DNA from: Vicugna pacos
Lineage: Eukaryota; Chordata; Mammalia; Artiodactyla; Camelidae
DNA length: 64,000 nucleotides
Assembly: GCF_048564905.1 (NCBI RefSeq)
Contig: NC_132997.1
Location: forward strand, 66,600,271-66,664,270
Direction: 5' to 3'
Every line of letters starts with the position of its first letter. Within the stretch, counting starts at the first letter, position 1. Of the stretch, positions 23,721 to 34,610 are shown in pieces. Both the position numbers and the translations under genes were made by a program. The notes under the pieces were generated by a model that did not search any database, was not told the DNA's origin, and was given only the letters and a program-made list of their open reading frames with translations.

Positions 23721-24499
23721 TTTTAAGTGAAAAAGCAGATGTTCCCTACCTGTCAGCTTTCCTTTAATACTGAATCCAACACATTCAATAATAAGCATGA
23801 CCAAGGCAGGTGGATTTTTTAAAACAAAGTGGAAAATTACAGTTCCCTGCTTCTCTACAAAACTGCTAACCACCTTTCCTAAATGTTAGTAGAGGCACAT
23901 GCTTTCCACAGATGTCTGCAGGAAACAGGCCAACAAAACACCTGAAAAGGCTGTTTTTGTATTCTGCTATACACAGTTCTTTAATGGCTCTGAATTTCTT
24001 GCTGCCTTTATTGTCAAGCAGGCAGAGTGCCAAGCTCAGTGTCTTCATAGAGTAAACATCACAAAAAAGCACTCTGTTGCTTGTTGGCTATTCTTTATGT
24101 CAACCAGATGCCTAGGGGACTGGCAGAACCTGCTCACATCAGTAAATATCCATGTACAGCTCGCTCACTAATCAGAATGACGCTGTGTACTCTGCCACCA
24201 CCCCCACACTACGCCCATCCCCCACCACTACCACAGCCAGGAACGCAAGCAGGCATGTGGGAGCATAAGGCTCTAGCAAATGCCCCCAGCCGACCCATTC
24301 CTCCCCAGAACTCAGGCCAGCCCCGTAGACGCTGGACAACAGCTGTCATCTGTCCCAAGAAGGAACAGACGTGGCCAGAGGGGTGCCCCACGGCTCCTGG
24401 ACCTCAGTTTAAAGCTATCAACCAGCCCTGCACCTTTCTACACCACATTCTTGGTGATTACATGGCTTGGGGAGAATGAAAACAGCTCTTCTTTACCAG
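23721..24499. other. No recognisable feature; C-rich patch
   Basis: A C-rich run lies at about 24195-24240 (CCACCCCCACAC, CCATCCCCCACC). Overlapping frames of 60-132 codons around 24081-24534 on both strands reflect this GC-richer composition and lack recognisable similarity. Confidence 0.45.
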
Positions 24500-24710
24500 C
24501 TCCCAGGCCTGCCCACCAGCCCGGATCCATTTAGTATAAGATCTTGAGCAAACTTATTAGCCGCTTTGTTCCTGGATTTCTTCATCTGCAAAATGGTACC
24601 AGTAATATCACCCACCTATAGTGCAAAGAGCGAGGATAAGGCAAGTCGAGCTTTGGCATTCAGGTAGCCCTCCATGTGTGTCAGTTACTATCATTACCGT
24701 CATCTGTGGG
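24500..24710 (+). repeat. MIR SINE relic
   Basis: AAGATCTTGAGCAAACTTATT, CCTGGATTTCTTCATCTGC, AAAATGGTACCAGTAATATC and AGCGAGGATAAGGCAAG follow sense MIR (TGACCTTGGGCAAGTTACTT ... CTCATCTGTAAAATGG). Confidence 0.55.
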
Positions 24711-25769
24711 TACAGTCTTGAAGAAGCCTCCTATTTGACCGCCCTAATTCCACTCTAGCTTCTATCCAATAGTAAATGTGGCCTTAAACACCAGGAGGGG
24801 TAAAATCATCCTGGTTACCTCCACCCTCCTCTCCCCACCGAAAAGTGACAACAGCCTCCTGCTGTGGTTAGAATGAAGTCTGAAGCCGTGGTGCAAACCT
24901 CTCCAGAGAGCACTTTAACTAGGGGCACCCTGGCTCCACCCACACCTCTCTCCCCCAAGGAAGGATAAAGCCCTTTGCCAGATGCCCCCTATACTCCCTT
25001 GAACTTTTCACACTTACAAATAGGAAGATGCCCCAAAAGGACCATTCTGCGCTAGAGTGCAGGCTCCATTCACCACTACACTACCTGTATGGTGACCACA
25101 AAATAACCAACAAAAATGTCAGGAGCCCTCTTTTCAGGTGTTACAATCCATACAACCATAATAGTGTTACAGCTGGCAGATGGATCACCCAGCTTCACTG
25201 TTACATCACATTGCACTTTCCCACACAGAGCTGAGTGGAACCAGTGAGATTCTGTAGGATAAACCCAAAGGGAAGTGGGTATTAATTAAATTCCATATCC
25301 TTCAGGTGCCCCATTCTGACCAGATGATTCATCCATCTGCCATCTAACACTAGGCCCCACTGAAAAGCATGCCTCTCAGTTACAGGTTTCATTCCAGAAA
25401 CATCTCATTTACCTATTGGAGGGTGAGCCCCACGTTATTTCTGCACTTTGCTTTCCCTCTCAGGCTGAGAAAGGTGCCCCTGTAGCACTCAGAGTGAAAG
25501 TATGCTCATATCAGCCTCCAAAGAATTCAGTTCCCAAGGAAAGTCCACTTATTTTGTCTTGGACAAGATGAAGAGAATGAGGACTTGAAGCAAGCCAGGG
25601 GTCAGGGAAATAAATCTCAAGGTCTCACTGATTTTCCACCACCCTTGCTTTTCCAGTGAAGGCTGTTTGGGGGAGCTGGAATAACTTAACCTAAGAAATA
25701 CATGGCTAAGATTAAAAATCCCTTTTATCCTTCTCAGGAAAGAGTTCACAGGCAATCACTTCAATATTC
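24711..25769. other. No firmly recognisable feature; possible L2 traces
   Basis: Near 24845-24895, CAGCCTCCTGCTGTGG and GAATGAAGTCTGAAGCC hint at sense L2, and 25210-25470 has L2-like C/T-rich wording, but neither is good enough to call. Confidence 0.4.
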
Positions 25770-26314
25770 TCCTCTTTTTTAAATGATATTTTTCATTGTA
25801 ATATAATACACATAAAATTTACCGTCTTCACCAATTTTATGTATAGTTCAGTGGCATTAAGGACATTCACATTGTTGTGCAACCAACACCACCATCCATC
25901 TTTAGTACTTTTTCATCAACCCAAACTGAAACTTGATACTCAATAAATAATAACTCTCCATTCCCCCCACCCCAGCAACTGGAAACCACCTTTCTACTTT
26001 CTGTCTCTATAATTTTGACTAGTTTAGGTACCTCATACAAATGGAAACATATGGTGTTTGCCCTTTTGTAATGAGTTTATTTCACGTAGAATAATGTCTT
26101 CAAGTTCATCAATGTTGTAGCTTATATGAGAATTTCCTTCCTCTTTTAACGCTGAATAATATTCTATTGTGGGCATAGACCAAATTTTGTTTATCCATTC
26201 ACCCATCAATAGACACCTGGGTTGCCTGCGCCTCTCAGCTATTGTGGATAATGCTACTATGAACGTGAGTGTGCAAGTATCTCTTCAAGATCCTGCTTTC
26301 AATTCTTTGGGGGA

Positions 26315-26369
<55 letters not shown>

Positions 26370-26640
26370 ATCTCCAGGACTCAGATTTCCAGAATATATG
26401 GTAGTTCTATTTTTAATTTTTTGAAGGAGCTACCACACTATTTTCCAAAGCAGCTGCACCATTTTACATTCCCAGCAATGCACAAGAGTTCCAAATTCTC
26501 CACATCCTTCTCAACACTTATTATTTTCTGGGGTTATTTATTTCTCTTTCATTCTTTCTTTCTTTTTTTCATAGTAGCCATCCTAATGGCAATCCTGTAT
26601 TTTTTTAACTTTAAAACTGGTTAATTGAATTAAATTTTTG
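25770..26640 (-). mobile_element. L1 LINE 3' end (ORF2 C-terminus and 3' UTR), antisense
   Basis: Read on the forward strand, CAATTTTATGTATAGTTCAG, CTCATACAAATGGAAACAT, AGTTCATCAATGTTGTAGC, GAATAATATTCTATTGTGGG, CAGCTGCACCATTTTACATT and CCTTCTCAACACTTATTATT are the reverse strand of L1 3' UTR and ORF2 3' coding sequence. The frame is decayed, as in old L1M families. A TATC microsatellite has expanded inside it. Confidence 0.85.
26315..26369 (+). repeat. (TATC)13 microsatellite
   Basis: Thirteen pure TATC units inside the antisense L1, at the place where relatives read TTTGGATATATACCCAG. It likely grew from that ATAT-rich seed. It gives an artificial Leu-Ser-Ile-Tyr repeat peptide. Confidence 0.97.
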
Positions 26641-26733
26641 TCCCACCTATGCAGTATTGAATATTCATCTTCTGAGAAGTAATTTTAATAAAGCAACTAA
26701 GATTAAAAAAAAAAAGCTTTGTACAAAAACTGT

Positions 26734-26827
26734 CTTTTTTTTTTTTTTGACAGAGCACTGGTGACTGAACCCAGGACCTCATGCTTGCTAAGCATGCGCT
26801 CTACCACTAAGCTACTTCCTTCCCCCC
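26734..26827 (-). mobile_element. tRNA-Ala-derived SINE (camelid Vic-1-like)
   Basis: The T run at 26734-26748 is the reverse of the A tail. AACCCAGGACCTCATGC, TAAGCATGCGCTCTACCAC and TAAGCTACTTCCTTCCCCC are the reverse of the B box, anticodon region and head. The A-box region carries one change (CCACTAAGCTA). Confidence 0.9.
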
Positions 26828-26834
26828 AAACCCA

Positions 26835-27010
26835 TCTTGTATTAAATCTAAAACTGCCACTTCTGAGGTACGCAAAGTACCTTCTCTAAACCTCAGTTTC
26901 CTCATTTGTGAAATGGAGCCGTGAATACCCATTCCTTAAAGTTGCTGGAAGAATTTAATTGCAAAATTGTATAAAGTACTTAGCATGTGCCTGGCACATT
27001 AATAAGCAAT
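26835..27010 (+). repeat. MIR SINE relic
   Basis: AAACCTCAGTTTCCTCATTTG, TGAAATGGAGCCGTGAATACC, AAAGTACTTAGCATGTGCC and TGGCACATTAATAAGCAATA match the second half of sense MIR well. Confidence 0.7.
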
Positions 27011-29084
27011 AAAAGAATGACAGATCATTATAAGGAAGAGAAAGGTTTTACTGTTACTAGAATACTACTAAGAGGTAACTCACAAAAAGATCTTATATTT
27101 AGTATTTTATATATGCAAACCCTTTCCTCATTTATTCAGATAATGTTGTTCTACACAATTTATACATATACTCCTCAAACCTCAAAGTCGCCATTGTGCC
27201 CAAGAAAGCATTTTCTTATACATAAATATATAGACATAAATATTCTTCTCCAGAGTAGGCAGGAAACCAGAACTAAGCAGACATAGCATAGCACAAAATT
27301 GCATCTTTTTCACAATTTGAAAAAGCAGTAACAATAACCTATCACAAATTTTAAATTATACTTATCATAGCAAAAAGGTAGAGCACACTGTGAGACAAGA
27401 TTCTCTGTTTTCCCAGTTAATTAAAAAGTTAACGCCAAATGGTTATCTTTTGAAGTATGGCTTAGGCTAAATTCACATTCTTCATTAAAAAAAAAAAAAA
27501 GCTAGATCTGTAGAAGCCTCTCTAGGTATCTTTTTCTTTACCTGGCTTCTTGTCTAAATTCACAGAACCTGAGGGAAAAACTCAGAAATCATTTAACCCA
27601 AATTCCCACCAAATAACCACTGTTAGTTATGTTATTTATGTTTCTACCAATTTATTGATAAATTACAGTAAAATATAAAATACTTGGGAACTTAGAGCAG
27701 TTGTAAAAAAAAGTATGCATACTTCAAATTTAAGTAAATCAAATAAATGAAAATGGATTTTTAAATAAAAGTTAAATCAAAAGGATATGAATTTGTCATC
27801 AAAACACTTGAAGACACGCATCAGGCATTTTTCTAAGCATTTTACACTTATCAACACTTGAAATCTCTACAAAGGATTCTGATTTCGGTACCATTAATAT
27901 TATAACACATTTTAAATTACTCCTTAAAATTTGGACACAGTTTATTTATATACTCCACTGAGAAATCCGGGTAAAATAACACTCCAAAACCTTAATTATG
28001 TTACTGGCTTCAAGTTTCTAGACAGTCTTCATCTCTCCGTCTTGGTTCACGGAAGCTCATACTAACCTGTTTCTTCTACCCACACAAAGAAGTGGTTCCA
28101 AAACACTGGGATGTCCTGACAATGGCATCTATTTAGGTTCATTAGTTCAGATTTAACCAGGAAACTCTGTTTCAACCATTGTTCCTTTAAACTGCTTTAA
28201 AATTACTTTCTAATTTCAATAATTAAGGCATAGGGGTATGTCATTTTCAATTCTTTCTTTGGTGGTTTAGGATTTAACAAGGGATCTCAGCTGATTTTTC
28301 AAAGAACTCTTTAGCCAATCCTAGAAAGGCTCATGGTCAATGAATATCTAACATCACTGGGTCTCAGCGGTCACTGGGGCCAGGCAGAATGAATCTGAAA
28401 CGCTACTGATGACAAAACACAGCTTATAAAATAGACCCCTGAAATTAGCCTCACCACTCTTAAGTGATAGAAAGACCATACTTTCTCCCTAAAACTGTAT
28501 GTTTTGAGTACATAGCTTTTCTCTGAATCTCCACCTTCCTCTGAGTTTTCACTGTGATTTGACCACCAAGAAGAAACAAACAAGTAAGAATAAGCAAATA
28601 GGATATCTTGTCAGTCACTGTCATTACCTTTTCCTCCTTCCCTGGTTTGTGAAATGCAAATCACACCCCCAGAGGCAGCTACAGTTAACCCTTAGGTGCC
28701 CCTATCCCCTCTGCCTAGAATTCGCAGCACTGGGACTAAATCTGCGGCTCAGATCCAAGTTATGTAATAGCCAGAGTCTCTGAGCGTCAGATCTCCGACT
28801 TTTGAGAAGGAACCAGGGCCCCACAGCTTCGGAGGCAGAGCCAGGTCTCCTGAATCCCACTCCAGGGTTCTTGCCCCCGCCAATCTTTCATCCACTGCCC
28901 CGGGTCCTGCGGCACGGCCCAATCCACCTGGAGATGCAACTTGTGAATCCGGACAATTTATCCAGAGTTAAATTAGATATAAGCACTCTGGCTCACAATC
29001 TGTTTCCCCTGCCCCCTTGGTATATTTCAAGGTCATCAATCATCCTAATGCTCTTCCTAGAAATTTCCTTTTTCCCAGACCCAG
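27011..29084. other. No recognisable gene
   Basis: An A14 run lies at 27487-27500. Around 28805-28900, GGAGGCAGAGCCAGGTCTCC hints at an antisense MIR but is too weak to call. A 107-codon frame at 28802-29125 is Pro/Leu-rich with no recognised domain. Confidence 0.45.
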
Positions 29085-29440
29085 CACAGGATCACAAACT
29101 GCACTTAACCCTTAGGTCTCTCTAGTCTCCTTTAAACTGAAACAGTTCTTCAGCTTTTGTTTTTCATGCCATTGACATTTTTGAGGGATACATGCCAATT
29201 ATTTCAGAGAATATCCTTCCATTAAGATTTCTCTGGTGTTTCTTCATGATGAGATTCAGATTTGGTCTTCTTGGTTGGGTTATAACATCCAGAGACACGT
29301 GACCCTCACAGTCTCTTATTGGGGATGTTAATTTTGTTCCCTTGTTTACAGTGTTGTCAACTTTCCCCCACTGAATTGTTGTGATTTTTTTCCTTTTGTA
29401 ATTAATTATTAAAGCTCTGAGGAGAACAATGACACACTTT
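29085..29440 (-). repeat. Old L1 3' UTR-type relic (antisense)
   Basis: CACAGGATCACAAACTGCAC, AGTCTCCTTTAAACTGAAAC, CATGCCATTGACATTTTTGAG, GTTTCTTCATGATGAGATTC and TTTTTCCTTTTGTAATTAATT match the same old family as 52200-53480. That is a T-rich reading of an ancient L1 3' UTR. Confidence 0.55.
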
Positions 29441-29464
29441 GATTTCAAAAACTGACTCATGCAT

Positions 29465-29650
29465 TTGATTGGTTAATAATTATTTGCTGAGCACCTATTA
29501 CTCCCCAGGGATTACAACGGCATGGGAGATACTACAGTGGGAAAACAGACATATGCCTACCTTCGAGGAGTTTACGTTCTACTTAGGAAAGGCAGGCAGT
29601 GGGCAAGTAAATAAAATATATACAATGTGTGCTCTGGTGACAAATGCTCC
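29465..29650 (-). repeat. L2 LINE 3' end (antisense)
   Basis: TATTTGCTGAGCACCTATTAC, GGGATTACAACGGCATGGG, AAAACAGACATATGCCTACC and GAGGAGTTTACGTTCTACTT follow the reverse L2 3' end (TATTGAGCACCTACTATG ... GGAGCTTACATTCTAGTG). Confidence 0.6.
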
Positions 29651-32369
29651 CAAGGAAATAAAGCAGAGACAGACAGCAGGAGGGCTGGTGGAGGAGCAAA
29701 CAGATCTGCAGCTGCCTTTGTGGCCTTCAGTCCACTACCCAAAACGGTGCAAAGAGATCTTCTAAAGCAGAAACAGCACCCTGTCCCTTCCTGCCTAAAA
29801 CCCAAAGAGTAATGTGCTCTCCAGACATCCGGGCTCTTCACAGACTGTCCCAGCCTCAACATGTTGTCTCTTGTCGTCCTCTCTTGCGATTTACGCTCTG
29901 GCAATAACACTGATGTGGCTCCCCATCCCCACGCCCCACACCTCCCTTGGAGGAACTCCTCTCCCTCTTCCATTCATAGCACCTCCCCGGGCCCCTCTCT
30001 TCAGCACTGAGAACTAGAGACAAGGAGGGAAACCAGTCTGCAAACTGTCATTCTGATACAAATGAAATGACCTGATAATTCAATGGCAACTATCTACAAT
30101 TACCTATTTTATACAAAATTTTGTATTATAAACAAAGGTCCTTTGCTACATATTTTAAATTACCCTAGGCAGAGCACTTAATGAAACATGTTTAATTTTC
30201 CCCTCTTCTCTGGGTTAATTTAAGAAATTAATTCTTGATTCACACACAGACTAACAAAAATTAGCAGGCATTTCTTCGGCTAAGATAGCTTGTAAATAAA
30301 CATCATGAATATGTGAACACCCACAAGAAGTAATGCAGAATTCCATCTACATAAATGGGCTGAGTCATGCTTCAATCCAATTCAACAAGTTGTCGCTAAG
30401 TCCTTATAAGATACTCTGTCCTCTACTGAGTGCCAGAGGAATATCAAAAAAAGGACAAGATAGGAACCTCACTTTCAAAGAGGTCAGACAAAGTGGTAAG
30501 ATGTTAAAATACATACATGGTATCATTAAAACCCTAACTAAAAAAAAAAAAATCTTAGGACTATTTTCTAGATAATTAGACATAACTACATATATATGGG
30601 TATTTAGCAAAATTAAAATTGCACATCTTGCATCACTGTCCATTTTTGTTGTATGTGTGTATATTTGCTTGGGAAAGGAGAAGTTGGTTTTTTGTTTTTG
30701 TTTTTAATTAGTTTCTTTAAGCAGAGGTCTTGATTTGTGGACACAGATTGTGTCTTTCTTACACGATATATTTGCGATTTAGAAGCGCCTGGCATGGGCC
30801 TCTCACCTGACAAGATATCAATCTGCAGCTCTAACTGATCCCAACACCACTTACCTGGGTCATCATCTCTACTGCTTGTAAAAAGATGACTCTTAAACTT
30901 CCACCTCCAGCCTCTCCCCACACAAAGATGATTTACAAATGAGGAAAGGGAACAAAAAGCCTGAACAGCAGGAGAAGTCAGGAAAGAAAGCCGCAGTTCC
31001 AGGCTCATCCCGTAACTGAGCTGCTGAGGGAGTGCAGGGGACAGTCCCCGTGGAGGGCCTGAGTCCTTGTGAAAGAAAAAGGCAAATTCACCGCACGTGG
31101 ATCCGCCTCCTGCCTTTCTGATTGGGAAGGTATAGTCCTTTAGGTCTGCCCATGGAATGACAAATATTTGCCCACATTTCACAACATTTTCCGAATGAGT
31201 TGTCCTTAAGTTTACCAAAATATTAGGATTCTGCTACTTAATACTGTGCAGATACAAAGTTTTGTGATGTGAGAATATGAGGGCAGAAAAGAATACCTTC
31301 CCTTTCAATGTCCAGATCCTCAATTTTAAATGTAATTAGGTAGATGCCCTCAAGAACTCAAAGACTTTTTCTAAGGAAGTAAAAATGTACAAATTTATAA
31401 ACATACATCAACTTTTCAATTTTAACAAGAGCTTCAAGAAGTGGACTGATCTGTCACAGGTCAGAAATGAACTTATCCAAATAAGATTCTCAGCCTAAGT
31501 CAGTTTCTCCCACAGTGAGGTAAATAGACAGATGCAATTAAGCCCAAACTGAAATGAAACAAAACATTAATACAAGACCACAACCAATACAGAAAAATAG
31601 CTGCTGGAAAAAATTCTTTAAATCTTCACAGACTCCTATGAGAAAACAGCTACCCCAAGCCCCACCTAGTGTGGAGGGTACCACCATAGTGACAATGAGA
31701 ATCCTGTATTCCTCAAAGGGGTGTGAACTCCACTTGTGATGTCTGCAGAAACCTCACTCATCTTCCTTTGTCGCTGATAGGAAAATGATTAGTTACCACC
31801 TGGGCCAGAGGAGGGAAATGAACTTGCAGGCCTGTGTGACAACAACAAATTGCTGTTTTTTCCAGAACACTTGATTAAGAACAAGCTGTCCTAAGTGCAG
31901 TGGCGTGAAACGTTCCTTCCTGGTTCCCAGCTCGCTGAGGAGGAAGGGGCAGCTCTTGGAGGCTTAGCCTCCAATATACAAAGCCTGGGGTCGCCTCCCT
32001 GTGCAGACACTGCCATTCTGACAGCCAGGAGTCACAGGCCTTCGAGACTTGGGAGGACAGAAGACTATAAAGAAATTTGACCGTGTCCCTGTATATATTT
32101 CACAGGGCAGATTATTAAGATCAGACAGGTTTTGTAAAGAGAACGCAAGCGAGCCAAGGAAGCTGAGTAACTTACACCAACATTATGCTGTTCTGTGGCT
32201 ACACATCTTCTCATGTTCTTGGGAACCCAGAAGCAGGCTGTATCTGCTTTAATTAGAGAGAAGATCCTGAATAAGATAGCTTATATAAACAGTGACGTTT
32301 CCTGTCTAAAAATTGGGACATAATCCAACAAGTATAAACACACATCTAGAATCTACTAGGCAGAATATT
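29651..32369. other. No recognisable gene or named repeat
   Basis: A 201-codon reverse frame at 30613-31218 is the longest non-LINE frame here. Its peptide has ordinary composition, an Asn/Lys-rich stretch from the A-rich DNA, and no domain I recognise. No splice or promoter context supports it. Runs of T and A lie at 30680-30710. Confidence 0.45.
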
Positions 32370-32560
32370 TGAAACCAAGGACAGTCACATAATCGAGGGT
32401 GTGTCATCACACAACCTGCCTAGCAAGATTCCCAGGTCCCTCCTCTGGAGACTGATTAAGTAAATCTGGGTGGTGCCTGAGAATCTCCGTTTTTAAAAAG
32501 CACTTCGAGGAGAGTCTTATGTTTCGGCAAGTTGGGGAGACACTGGATTGATGCTTCACT
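32370..32560 (+). repeat. MER5-like hAT-Charlie relic
   Basis: CAAGATTCCCAGGTCCCTCC, AGACTGATTAAGTAAATCTGG, GGGTGGTGCCTGAGAATCTCC and GTTTTTAAAAAGCACTTCG match the non-autonomous hAT element MER5 (usual form GAATCTCTGGGGGTGGGGCC ... AATCTGCATTTTTAACAAG). The terminal inverted repeats are not clear. Confidence 0.55.
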
Positions 32561-32639
32561 TAGCTCTCTTCAGATGCTTCTACCCTTAAATCCCATTTAG
32601 TAATACCATCAATTATGTTAAGCTTATAAATGGTAACAA

Positions 32640-32820
32640 TAGTGAATATTTGTCTTCTCCTTGCCCCTCAAATAATAACACTATTTTGGTAATGCCCATT
32701 TTAAAGAAAGAGGTTAAGTAACTTGTGCAAGGTTATAAGCTAGTAAGTGACAGAGGGGGGGATTTAAATAGAAGTGTGACTCCAACAGTGTTTGGTAACC
32801 ACTGTATACACAGCCTCCTC
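32640..32820 (-). repeat. MIR SINE relic (antisense)
   Basis: CCCATTTTAAAGAAAGAGG, TTAAGTAACTTGTGCAAGG, TTATAAGCTAGTAAGTGAC and AGAGGGGGGGATTTAAATAG are a good match to the reverse MIR core. Confidence 0.7.
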
Positions 32821-33424
32821 TTTCACAAGCACAGATCCTGTTTACAAGTGCTAACAGTTGATTTATAACCCAAAGTAAAGAAGATTGAGGAAAACACTTC
32901 TGAATTATTAGTACTTTCAAATCAGTGGCTATGTAGAGACCCAAGGATCCAGCAATATCTCTCATCAAAGGTGTTTATCCTGTGATGTGCTCACATTTCT
33001 CCTTTAAGTTTTGATCCTAACCTTCATGCCTTTCCCCAGAAAATAAAAAAGATGAAGTCAAAAAGTCAATGGCCTCTCCCAGAAAAATAATTAGCTTAGA
33101 GGAATTTCAATGTGCTATACTTCAGCCTCCAAATCCGAACAATGTATCAGACTGAAGATTAGATGTTTACACTGCTCTGTAAAGAACAAAAAAAGACGTG
33201 ATATTCAAATATTTTCATAACTGTCCTCTTCTAACATTTCTAACACTGAAGTTTAAAAAAAAGAAGAAAATCAAACTTTTCTACTCATCCTGCCTTAAAA
33301 AAAAAAGACATAGCATGTCAAATGAACAATGCCCCTATGCCTCTTTCTAGCCTCAGGTTAATTAAAAGTCACTCAAGTTTGAAAAGGATACAAAACCAGA
33401 AGCAAAATCAAACTCAAGATTCAT

Positions 33425-33720
33425 GCAACGAGTAATTATCAAGGGCCTTCTATGTGCCAGGCACTGTTCTAGGTGCTATGGATACGAGAGAATAAAACAG
33501 ATAAGAACTCCTACCTTTAAGGAGTTCACATCCTCCTAAAAGGATGTAGACTCTAAACAAGTAAGGATCCAAGCAGTTTGTCAGATGGTGATAGGTACTT
33601 GGGGGCGAGGGGCAGGGGGCCTATGTAACTGTGGTGGTCCCCAAAGGTCTTCCCAGTAAGGGGCCATATGAGCAGAGGCCTGAGGGAGAGTGCAGGCAAG
33701 CCACCCAGTATCTAGAGAGA
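33425..33720 (-). repeat. L2 LINE 3' end (antisense)
   Basis: CTTCTATGTGCCAGGCACTG, TTCTAGGTGCTATGGATAC, GAACTCCTACCTTTAAGGAG, TTCACATCCTCC and then ATGAGCAGAGGCCTGAGGG follow reverse L2. The copy points toward the sense L2 at 33885-34610. Confidence 0.72.
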
Positions 33721-33884
33721 GTGCATCCCCAGAGGAGTGTGTCTGGTAGACAGTCCTCCATCCCCACCCAAACCACAATCCCCTCTAAATTTTCCATCTG
33801 CTCAAATGGCCCCACCCTTCTCCCAGTTGCTCAGAACTAGAATTAAGCTCACAATTCCCATCCTGTGAACCAGGTGGTCCTGTG

Positions 33885-34610
33885 GGCTGCTCCTCTCCAG
33901 CATTCATCTCCACTCCCCACTTGACAAACAGGCCCTGTCTTAATAAACCTGGACAGCTGCAGAAGCCTCAAAACTGGTCTCCCCAGATTTGTTATGCTCC
34001 CATCCCCCGCTCCGGCCACAGCAAATCTGTTCTCCACAAAGAAACCAGAATGATCTCTTAAAAACACGTATGAAATCACATCAAGGCCACTTTCTAAACA
34101 GCTCAGCACTCCTCACTGCTCTTCAGAGTGAAATCTGGGTCCTGGATGTCCAGGTCCTGCAGGCACAGCCAGCCCCTGCCCACCTGTCTGCATCCTTCAT
34201 GCCTGCTGTCCCCAGAGCTCGCTGCCTCTAAGCTATCTTGGCCTTCTTTCAGCTTCCCTGACCGCCCAGCTCCTTTCTGCCTCGAGGCCTTTGCCCGGGG
34301 TTCCTTCTGTCTGGAGAGATGCGCCCCCATCTCCTCAGGCGTACTGCTCCCACCCTTCAGACCTTCAGCTAGAAGCCATTGCCCCAGGGCGCCTCTCTGA
34401 TCTCCCCACCCCTGGCCACCCTACACTGTACACTCAGTATACAATGCCCTTCTCCTAGTACCATCATAACTATAATTATACCATTATCTCTGCAATTTAC
34501 TGTCTGCCCTGCGCCAATAAACTAATCTCTGTGACAACCAGGACCACGTCAGTTGAATTCATTTTTGCATCTACCATGCCTTAAAAATAGCAGAGCTCAA
34601 TGAATATCTG
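33885..34610 (+). repeat. Long L2 LINE 3' region (sense)
   Basis: AAACTGGTCTCCCCAGATTTG, TCTGTTCTCCACAAAGAAACC, AGAATGATCTCTTAAAAACAC, TTTCTGCCTCGAGGCCTTTG, CTTCTGTCTGGAGAGATGCG and TCTCTGATCTCCCCACCCC follow L2 sense order from late ORF2 (RNase H-free end) into the 3' UTR over about 700 bases. The several 60-90-codon frames here are decayed L2 coding sequence or its shadows. Confidence 0.8.
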
